The translations under genes were made by a program, and so were the position numbers. The notes beneath the pieces were generated by a model. The model was not told the DNA's origin and searched no databases. It saw only the letters and a program-made list of their open reading frames with translations. A DNA stretch of 64,000 nucleotides from Thermoplasmatales archaeon SW_10_69_26 (GTDB lineage Archaea; Thermoplasmatota; SW-10-69-26): NCBI GenBank assembly GCA_003009755.1, contig PXUB01000017.1, forward strand, positions 19,149 through 83,148, given 5' to 3'. Positions 59,101 through 64,000 of this stretch are shown here, one piece after another; position 1 is the stretch's first letter, and every line of letters begins with the position of its first letter.

Positions 59101-60091
59101 GACCGACACCGGGGACGTGATCGAGCGCTCGCTGAACGTGACGATCTCCGACTACCCGGCGCCGTCGCTGACCGTCGGGGACCCGGTCGAGACGAACACC
59201 GGCACGGCGACCACCACCGCCATCGTCGGCGAACCGCTGCGCCTGTCCACCCGAGCCGCCGACGCCGACGGCAACGTCACCGACGTCCGGATCCACCCTC
59301 GAGGCGTCGACGAGCCGGCGATCGACGCCCGCCCGATCGACGACCGCTACCTCGCCGAGATCACCTACGACGAGCCGGGCATCCGCGAGGTTGTCTACGT
59401 CGCCGAGGACGACGAGGGCCAACGCACGATCGCCACCCAGACCGTCACCGTCGTGGCCAACCAGCCGCCCACCATCGGGTTCGCCGACCGCCTCGTGAAC
59501 GCCACCTCCCAACACGGGGCGCTGCTCGAGCTCTCGGCCCAGGCCCAGGACCCCGAGGACCGCCCGATCGAGGACGCAGCCTACGGCTGGACGGCGCCGG
59601 GCTCGTTCGCCACCGCCACCCAGATCGGGCCCGAGGCCTTCGCCCAGCTGCCCGTCGGCGAGCACGCCGTCGATCTGACCGTCGACGACGCCCAGGGCGC
59701 CACCAGCACCGCGCAAGCCACCGTCGCCGTCGACGACGCCCTCCAGCTCGAGGCCCACCTCACGGGCAACGACACGAAGGGCGTCCACGAGCGACCGACG
59801 CTCTCCGTGCTCGCCCAGCGCGACAACGGCGCACCGATCCCCTCGCCGGTCTGGATCAACGTCACGCACGCCGACACCGGCGCGCCCGTCTCCAGCGTCC
59901 AGGCCGACGTCGCCGGCCCCATCGGCCACGTCCAGCTGCCCTACGACGTCGACGGCGGCGTCGGCGGGTTCAACCTCGCCGGCGAGCACGTCGTCACGCT
60001 GGCGACGCAGGCCGACTCGCGGCCCGCGGCCCCGCTTGGGGACCTCGAGACCGCCACCGCCAGCCTCACCTACACGATCGGGACGCGGTGA
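56144..60091 (+). CDS. Giant secreted protein with prenyltransferase/cyclase-like repeats and Ig-like domains
   Basis: The protein has 1315 residues. A signal peptide (residues 1-24) is followed by about 11 helical repeats (about 60-660), each with a helix ending in a QW-type turn: FLRFQGDSLG, FLEDHQNDDGGW, FVLSLEAATGGF, YLVSVQHPGTGGFGWW, YIGDHQTDEGGF. This is the alpha/alpha-barrel motif of squalene-hopene cyclases, prenyltransferases and complement-like proteins, but the DxDD or zinc ligands of the enzymes are not seen. Then beta-rich modules (about 680-1315), including CARDB-like and PKD-like units (TVTVVANQPPTIGFADRLV). No C-terminal anchor is seen. Probably an extracellular carbohydrate- or lipid-binding protein. 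Confidence 0.82.
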   Translation: MRRGLLALLAVCLVTSMVPLQVAASSTTTEEDPTFEGSAAAGWMTGARWDEVGLFTEIPNQVVYPTDSYVILETLEDRGASDRVDEEHPAWSVRRLQNANGGFLRFQGDSLGPWTDATAYALVFAQQTSADVYEDRAIEFLDARQNDDGQKDDGGFAPRVGATGSNLPSFMGATYDAVVGLQAADALNETTRSEVLSFLEDHQNDDGGWPTSMYNPDRSTMTGTWFAVRTLLTLDALDDETRRAAVDFVLSLEAATGGFAASNGPIKCGTVHCADIGEEVTTYSTSRAVQLLDTLDALDQASVSLVDHADWLANRQVTDGYYEGAFRSYKESPLPAQAPDTPETPGQPSPFEPFQPPVTHYSLTTSLALGALDSLEALDRADQQAAVDYLVSVQHPGTGGFGWWPGYVGSLSDTGYATRGLDALDRLDLAAGDGMADTLGDLQRPGGGITELDWDYSPRMDHTAHALLALTRVDQAEAIDEDAAASYIGDHQTDEGGFRHTESSYTDPSIRATDLAIRALDAVDELDRINRSAAVDWLADHQGEGGEISSKSAEDATAVKHTSVALRALSVLEALDAVDTDAAGQFLASWQAEDGTYLNTYVAGLAVNGLATVGDLTAIDTDGVQQQIADAQVPRGTTIPEAFYTDDDHVFRQHAVVVEAADHLGILSGPTGPCVDHPQPGDVPASLYLDADVDTLTLTRGESASIPLDLAQAAYRYDAATVSPTDTPHGVDVQEITRELAPLELPNPSLAVAANWTATTGATTLTLCAQDEGGGHGKAQLGLTVETPPEEKLALSAPDAVDIRPGQTDTAALTVTNTGDDIADLRLEAEDTSEVTVEPASDQLRLAPGQSETVTTEIAVPATCEVPDTVDVGLRAWGPGGGEATHTLTVNVTERPADQLSLATPERPEVPLGASTPIDVSVTNDASTYACVDAAVTDVPDPLEASIQPAQTLIEGGQTEDLALVVTTPDSLEDAKHELAIQVAGQTDTGDVIERSLNVTISDYPAPSLTVGDPVETNTGTATTTAIVGEPLRLSTRAADADGNVTDVRIHPRGVDEPAIDARPIDDRYLAEITYDEPGIREVVYVAEDDEGQRTIATQTVTVVANQPPTIGFADRLVNATSQHGALLELSAQAQDPEDRPIEDAAYGWTAPGSFATATQIGPEAFAQLPVGEHAVDLTVDDAQGATSTAQATVAVDDALQLEAHLTGNDTKGVHERPTLSVLAQRDNGAPIPSPVWINVTHADTGAPVSSVQADVAGPIGHVQLPYDVDGGVGGFNLAGEHVVTLATQADSRPAAPLGDLETATASLTYTIGTR

Positions 60092-60094
60092 GGC

Positions 60095-60505
60095 TCACGC
60101 CACGCGGGCCTGCCAGCTCACGTCGGGCGAGCTGCGGATCGTGTCCAGCACGCTGCAGTACTTCTCGACGCTGAGCTCGCAGGCCTGCTCCAGGGCCTCG
60201 TCGTCCACGTCGCCCTCGACCGTGTAGGTGAGGTCGATCTCCGTGAACCGGCGCGGGTTCTCCCCTCGCCGCTCGGCCGTGATCTCCACGCGCAGATCCT
60301 CGAAGTCGGCCTGCTTCTTCTCGAGGATGTTCACCACGTCGATCAGCGAGCACGCCCCTGCCGAGGCCAGAAGCATCTCGACCGGCGTCGCGCCCTCGCC
60401 GCCCGGGTCCGGGCTGGAGTCCATCTCGACGGTGTGCCCGCTGGGCGTCTGGGTCCGCATGACGTGCTCTTCGACGTGCTCGGTCGCGATCTCGTAGGTG
60501 GCCAT
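60095..60505 (-). CDS. OsmC/Ohr-family peroxiredoxin-like protein
   Basis: The 136-residue OsmC-family protein from ATG 60505 has the two redox cysteines, one in LLASAGACSLIDVV (near 53) and one in LSVEKYCSVLDTI (near 116), with MDSSPDPGGEGATPVEML between. OsmC proteins reduce organic hydroperoxides. Its start follows a box about 26 nt upstream (AACTACTT on the minus strand), so it is probably leaderless. It converges on the giant gene with a gap of only 3 bp. Peroxide-stress role inferred from the family. Confidence 0.9.
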   Translation of the reverse strand: MATYEIATEHVEEHVMRTQTPSGHTVEMDSSPDPGGEGATPVEMLLASAGACSLIDVVNILEKKQADFEDLRVEITAERRGENPRRFTEIDLTYTVEGDVDDEALEQACELSVEKYCSVLDTIRSSPDVSWQARVA

Positions 60506-60639
60506 CAACGAGGGACAGGGGGCCGCGGGCAAGTAGTTGAGGGGGACAGGGCAGACGAGGGGGAGCCCGCAGAGCCCTCACACCGGCACGAAGCCACGGA
60601 GAACCGCTGAGGAGTGACAGAGGAGCCAAAAAAGGGGGT
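60506..60639. repeat. Gap with short CACGAAG/CACGGAG units
   Basis: Between OsmC and the winged-helix gene, a run reading GGCACGAAGCCACGGAGAAC then GAGGAGTGACAGAGGAGCC looks like a short relative of repeat R2 and of the widespread CACGAAGG-type intergenic repeats. An A-run and G-run follow (CCAAAAAAGGGGG), the end of the winged-helix transcript. Confidence 0.35.
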
Positions 60640-61233
60640 CTAGGGGAACTCCAGCTCGTCCCACGCGTCCAGGAAGCCCTGCACGAGCTCGTCCGGCGGC
60701 TCGAAGCGGATCAACAGCTCGGCCACGCGCTCGGGGTCCCTCACCCGGTAGATGCGCGAGCGGCCCTGCTTGTCGGCCTCGACGAGGCCGACCTCCTGCA
60801 TCTGCGAGGTGTGGTAGGACATCGTGGACGCCGCCACGCCGACCGCCTCGGCCAGCTCGCCGGCCTGGGCCTGGCCCTCGTCCAGAAGGACCAACGTCGT
60901 GTGGAGGGGCACCTCTTTCCGGAGCAGGGAGACGATCTCCTTCTCCTCCGGCGAGAGCACCTCCTTGGGTCCCAGCTCGGACTCCTCGCGGGGGAAGAAC
61001 CGCCAGTAGCCCTCCTCCTTCTCGCTCGCGACCAACCCGTGGCGCTCGAGCACCTCCAGGTGGTACTTGGCGTGGTTGGTCTCCATGTCCACACGGCGTG
61101 CGATCTCGCTCAGGTGCAGGCCCGGGTACGCCTCGACGCACTCGTAGATCTCCCGCCGCGTCTCGAGGTCCAGGGGCTCCTTCTCCCGGCGAGCGAGGAA
61201 GACAATGCCGGTCGCCCACGCGGGCGACGTCAA
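60640..61233 (-). CDS. Tandem winged-helix transcriptional regulator
   Basis: The protein has 197 residues from a TTG at 61233, with two winged helices. Winged helix 1: REIYECVEAYPGLHLSEIARRVDMETNHAKYHLEVLERHGLVASEKE (about residues 28-73). Winged helix 2: SLLRKEVPLHTTLVLLDEGQ with AQAGELAEAVGVAASTMSYHTSQMQEVGLVEADK (about 100-155), ArsR/GntR-like. Two-winged regulators of this length are typical of Thermoplasmatota and related archaea. The effector is unknown. A GGAGGCGATC site lies upstream; the frame continues into the membrane protein gene, so an earlier start is not excluded. Confidence 0.78.
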   Translation of the reverse strand: MTSPAWATGIVFLARREKEPLDLETRREIYECVEAYPGLHLSEIARRVDMETNHAKYHLEVLERHGLVASEKEEGYWRFFPREESELGPKEVLSPEEKEIVSLLRKEVPLHTTLVLLDEGQAQAGELAEAVGVAASTMSYHTSQMQEVGLVEADKQGRSRIYRVRDPERVAELLIRFEPPDELVQGFLDAWDELEFP

Positions 61234-61262
61234 CAGATCCCGTTCGCGCAGACGATCGCCTC

Positions 61263-61538
61263 CTAAGACAGCACGGCGCCGTAGAACACGCCCAAGATCC
61301 CCAGATCGATCACGAGGCTCGGCGTCAGCAACGCCGTCCAGTCGCCGGCCCAGAACAGGCCGACCGACAGCATCACACCCTTGACCAGGAACAGGCCGAA
61401 CCCGAGGGCCAGCAGGCCGACCTTGCGCGACCGGCGATGCAACCAGGCCCGGACGGCGATCACGGTGAGGCCGAGGGCGACGACCGTCAAGCCGGCGGTC
61501 GCGAGGTTCTCCAGCCAAGCCATGGGTGCTCGGAACAT
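61263..61538 (-). CDS. Three-helix membrane protein of unknown function
   Basis: The 91-residue protein has three helices (ATAGLTVVALGLTVIAVRAWL; VGLLALGFGLFLVKGVMLSVGLF; LVIDLGILGVFYGAVL), with a basic loop RRSRK after the first. Likely membrane topology with the N-terminus outside. It is 29 bp upstream of the winged-helix gene on the same strand and probably shares a transcript, so the regulator and membrane protein may form one sensing system, as is common for small archaeal operons. The start is ATG 61538 or ATG 61523; a GGCTACAAG box lies at 61553-61560. Confidence 0.68.
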   Translation of the reverse strand: MFRAPMAWLENLATAGLTVVALGLTVIAVRAWLHRRSRKVGLLALGFGLFLVKGVMLSVGLFWAGDWTALLTPSLVIDLGILGVFYGAVLS

Positions 61539-61783
61539 ACGGCCCCCTCGTCTTGTAGCCCCCGGACCGACGAGGAGGGGTGAGCGGGGGCCGCCGGGCG
61601 AGGGCAGGGCGGGGACCGGGTCACGTGCCCGGCGGCCGAGGGGAGGCGGGACCGGTCCCGGTCGGGACGCGATGGGGCGTGGGCGTGGGACCGGACCCAG
61701 CTACACGGTGCACGAGGGACCTTAACGGGGCTTTGGCACGCGTCTCGAAACGTCCGCCACCTCGCGGGTGGTTCGCGCCCAAG

Positions 61784-61789
61784 CTTAAG
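61784..61789 (+). promoter_or_regulatory. Leaderless promoter of the amidohydrolase gene
   Basis: CTTAAG centred about 28 nt before the ATG at 61814; supports that start over longer frames. Confidence 0.6.
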
Positions 61790-61813
61790 GACCCGCTCGC
61801 TGCTCGTCCAGCC

Positions 61814-62845
61814 ATGCGCTGGGCGGGAACGCGCATCCTCACGCCCGAGGGCCTCACCCCTGGGTCGGTGCTCGTCGGTCCCGAGGGCCGGGTCCATCGC
61901 GTGAGGGAAGGCCAGCCCGAGGAGGACCCCGATCTCCCCGGCGTGGTGGCGCCGGCGCCCACGAACGCCCACACCCACCTAGCCGACCGGCGGGCCCGAG
62001 AGAAGATCGACGCCGAGGGCCTCAGCGTCGAGGAGGCCGTGGCCCCGCCCGACGGCCTCAAGCACCGGCTGCTCCGCAGCACGCCGACCCGTCAGCTCGT
62101 CGAGGGCATGCGCGAGGCGCTCGAGGAGGCCCACCGGGCCGGCGTCCGGCGCGTGCTCGACTTCCGCGAGGGCGGCCCCCGCGGGGCCCGGGCGCTGCGC
62201 GAAGCCGCCGAACCGCTGCCGGTCGAGGTCACCGTGCTCGGCCGACCCAGCCGCGCCGAGGTCTGGGACGAGGAGAAGGACCTGCTCGTCGACCTCGTCG
62301 ACGGGATCGGCGTCAGCGGGCTCGAGGATCAACCGCTGGAGCTGTCGCGGGCCCAGGCTCGATGGGCCGACGACCACGGCAAGCGGCTGGCGTTGCACCT
62401 TAGCGAGGCCCGCCAGGAGGACGTGGACGCCGCGCTCTCGCTCGATCCCGATCTGATCGTGCACGCCACCGAGTGCACGGAGGACGAGCTCGCCCGGATC
62501 GCCGACGCCGGCGTCCCCGTGGCCGCCTGCCCCCGCTGCAACGCCCTCTTCGACCGCCGGCCGCCGCTGACCGCGATGGTCGAGGCCGGGATCGACGTCG
62601 GCTTGGGGAGCGACAACGCGATGTTCCACGAGCCCGATCCCTTCGACGAAGCTGCGTTCGTCGCCCGCGAGTGGCCCGAGATCGACGCCGAGGAGATCCT
62701 CGCGATGGCCTGCTCGTTCGCGCTCGAGGCCGACCCCTCGCCGACCGTCGAGGAGGGCGGCGAGATCGTGGTGGTCGACGACCGGAACGGGCTTCGCGAG
62801 GGCATCGAGGACCGACGGATCCAAGCCAGGGAGGATCGACGATGA
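61814..62845 (+). CDS. Amidohydrolase (deaminase-type metal-dependent hydrolase)
   Basis: The 343-residue TIM-barrel amidohydrolase shows, in order, PTNAHTHLADRR (metal His pair near 55), RLALHLSEARQE near 192, LIVHATECTEDEL near 214 and the metal-binding Asp in LGSDNAMFHEPDPFDE near 271. The order and H-E-H-D set fit the cytosine/guanine-deaminase branch; the substrate is not clear. TATA-like CTTAAG stands about 28 nt before ATG 61814. The stop overlaps the start of the next gene by 4 nt, so both are expressed together. Confidence 0.85.
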   Translation: MRWAGTRILTPEGLTPGSVLVGPEGRVHRVREGQPEEDPDLPGVVAPAPTNAHTHLADRRAREKIDAEGLSVEEAVAPPDGLKHRLLRSTPTRQLVEGMREALEEAHRAGVRRVLDFREGGPRGARALREAAEPLPVEVTVLGRPSRAEVWDEEKDLLVDLVDGIGVSGLEDQPLELSRAQARWADDHGKRLALHLSEARQEDVDAALSLDPDLIVHATECTEDELARIADAGVPVAACPRCNALFDRRPPLTAMVEAGIDVGLGSDNAMFHEPDPFDEAAFVAREWPEIDAEEILAMACSFALEADPSPTVEEGGEIVVVDDRNGLREGIEDRRIQAREDRR

Positions 62846-63327
62846 ACGACATCGACACCGACCTCAGCCAGCGACAGTTCGACCGTGTCCTGATCCCGAC
62901 CGACGGGAGCCACACCAGCCAGGTCGCGCTCGAGACCGGCATCGAGATGGCCCGCCTCATGGATTCAGAGGTCACCGGCCTCTACGTGATGGACAACAGC
63001 GCGTACGCGGCCTTCCCCGGCGAGCTGGAGTGGGATGCGATCAAGGACATGCTCGCCCAGGAGTCCGAGGCGGCGCTCGACGAGGTCGAGACAGCCTGCG
63101 AGGACCACGGGCTCGCGTGCAGCGTGCTCGTCCGCGAGGGCCACCCGGCCGACGAGATCCTCTCCACCGCCGAGGACCACGACCTGATCGTCATGGGCAC
63201 GCACGGCCGCTCCGGGCTCGAGCACCTGCTGCTCGGCTCGGTCACCGAGAAGGTGATCCGCCACGCCGAATCCCCCGTGCTCGTCGTCCGCTCCGACGAG
63301 GACGAACAAGGCGAGGACGAGGGCTGA
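62842..63327 (+). CDS. Universal stress protein (UspA family)
   Basis: The USP of 161 residues begins FDRVLIPTDGSHTSQVALE near residue 13 and has the ATP-binding motif G-x2-G-x9-GS: GTHGRSGLEHLLLGSVTEKV near 119-138, ending PVLVVR. ATP-binding USP (UspFG type) by this motif. ATGA overlap with the amidohydrolase stop, which ties its expression to that enzyme. Probably acts in stress or metabolic regulation in the cytosol. Confidence 0.9.
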   Translation: MNDIDTDLSQRQFDRVLIPTDGSHTSQVALETGIEMARLMDSEVTGLYVMDNSAYAAFPGELEWDAIKDMLAQESEAALDEVETACEDHGLACSVLVREGHPADEILSTAEDHDLIVMGTHGRSGLEHLLLGSVTEKVIRHAESPVLVVRSDEDEQGEDEG

Positions 63328-63979
63328 GCCCGGTCTGCCACCTCGTCGCCGCTGGCGCTGTCGCGGTCGACAAAAAGCCCCGGCAGGCGTGGAGGCCGAC
63401 GGCCGCGGAAGGGGAAAGTGGCACGGACGGGGTGGCCGTTCCGTCGTCGTAGAGAAAGGGGAACGGCGGACGAGGACGGGGAAGAGGGAGTGGAGGATCC
63501 CTGCGAGGTCGAGGTGTTGCCGAGGTGCCGAACCCGCACACGCCCGGCCTCGTCCGCTTCACCCACGAGGTCCTCCCGCATACGTAAGAACCGTGTCGTG
63601 AAGGTCGCTTCACGTCCTCGAACATCCCTTCGTCATCGCCCGCCCCGCGCGACTGCGCCGTCGCCCGTCGAGAGATCGTTCTGCGTGGAGGTCTACAGCG
63701 TCCGTGGTCGGCGATGGGGGGACGCGGCCTCGTTCTCCCTACTCAGGCCTTGGTTGTCCGCGCTGGGGTCGATTGAGCCCTTCGTCGTTGCCCGTCAGGC
63801 AGAGTTAGCCCTGCGCGAAGATCCAACAGCGGCCAAGATCAGGGTCGCTGGGGCCTGCGTCGCTCCCGAGGGGGGTTTCTTTGTTGCCGAGGATTTTTCT
63901 TTGGGCGATTGAGGAGTGTCATTACCGCCCGAACCGTTCGCCACAGCCGGCCTAACCCCTGACACCGCTACCCCCGCTC
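63328..63979. other. 652-bp gap with R1 copy 4 before the last gene
   Basis: No known gene. Purine/pyrimidine-biased sequence at 63400-63500; a possible minus-strand start at 63581 (promoter TTCTTACG) with a short acidic-then-Arg frame; R1 copy 4 at 63807-63910; the TATA-like CCTAACC at 63952-63957 for the next gene. Confidence 0.5.
63807..63910 (+). repeat. Dispersed repeat R1, copy 4
   Basis: From TTAGCCCTGCGCGAAGATCC to the CTTTGGG at 63899-63905 it aligns with copy 3 without a gap for about 75 nt, including CCAAGATCAGGGTCG and GGGGCCTGCGTCGCT. The 3' arm of the stem is changed so the 12-bp stem cannot form. The stretch ends about 45 nt before the TATA-like box of the next gene, as in copy 1. 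Confidence 0.6.
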
Positions 63980-64000
63980 ATGGGAAACCCACCCGGCCTG
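63980..64000 (+). CDS. Start of a gene running off the right edge
   Basis: ATG at 63980 preceded by CCTAACC 23-28 nt upstream fits the leaderless pattern seen across the window; only seven codons (MGNPPGL) are visible, so no product can be named. Confidence 0.35.

Noticed and set aside
56180..59989. A 1269-codon open frame antisense to the giant secreted protein gene
   Set aside because: High GC and regular codon use on the plus strand make long antisense frames; the plus-strand frame has the signal peptide and repeat domains.
62982..63581. Minus-strand frame starting at 63581 after a TTCTTACG box
   Set aside because: The beginning is acidic like real genes, but it soon becomes Ser/Pro/Arg-rich and runs antisense to the stress-protein gene.
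63418..63912. Translated protein segment shared by R1 copies 2, 3 and 4
   Set aside because: Differences fall on all codon positions, copy 1 has indels and a frame break, and the hairpin varies by pair swaps, so an RNA or DNA element explains it better.
1..64000. CRISPR arrays, tRNA, rRNA, transposases and integrases
   Set aside because: No regularly spaced repeat array, no tRNA cloverleaf with T-loop, no rRNA and no transposase-type protein was found when reading both strands.

Overview
The window reads as chromosomal DNA of a GC-rich archaeon. Archaeal markers are a geranylgeranyl (archaeol) reductase, an inositol-phosphate synthase next to an archaetidylinositol-phosphate-type synthase, a fused Kae1-Bud32 protein, an AbrB-PhoU regulator, a ThiN-domain regulator and many apparently leaderless genes. 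These leaderless genes have an A/T-rich box about 25-30 nt before a start codon that is often GTG. Proteins are strongly acidic (Asp/Glu-rich), suggesting salt adaptation, and an otsA-otsB pair fits osmotic stress. Kae1-Bud32 fusion, tandem winged-helix regulators and GC-I/T lipoboxes would suit a Thermoplasmatota-like or halophilic euryarchaeal lineage, but the exact group is an inference.

Layout. 1-3009: the 5' part of a large Type IIG restriction-methylase with visibly lower GC than the rest (probable transfer). 3.3-10.3 kb: membrane lipid genes (desaturase, flippase-like protein, inositol-lipid synthase, Ino1, PHP protein, geranylgeranyl reductase) with an HxlR regulator. 10.6-25.8 kb: small helix-hairpin-helix and zinc proteins, two paralogous LVIVD propeller lipoproteins, YjbQ, a rhodanese-type sulfurtransferase, an NSS transporter, a BtuF-like protein, a dehalogenase and secreted proteins with a C-terminal anchor. 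26.0-31.9 kb: a complete phosphate regulon (AbrB-PhoU regulator divergent from pstS-pstC-pstA-pstB-phoU) with two palindromes, each overlapping one of the divergent promoters. 32.2-43.4 kb: LMW phosphatase, HAD protein, SemiSWEET, BirA, SbcD-SbcC-nuclease operon and OtsA-OtsB. 43.4-54.4 kb: thioesterase, CBS-domain transporter, ThiN regulator, a very acidic secreted protein, a metallo-beta-lactamase-fold protein, Kae1-Bud32 and RdgB. 54.4-64 kb: DMT transporter, a 1315-residue secreted repeat protein, OsmC, a double winged-helix regulator, an amidohydrolase and a universal stress protein.

Intergenic DNA is the most unusual part. Two dispersed repeat families are present. Family R1 has four copies (7.9, 46.66, 46.80 and 63.8 kb). 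Three of them lie just upstream of the promoter of the next gene in the same orientation, and two copies carry a C/G-rich hairpin with compensatory base changes. Family R2 has two copies (10.4 and 54.7 kb) of about 150 bp that fold into a long imperfect hairpin. A dense cluster of perfect inverted repeats follows the sulfurtransferase gene, where the last codons of that gene appear a second time. No tRNA, rRNA, CRISPR array or transposase was seen.
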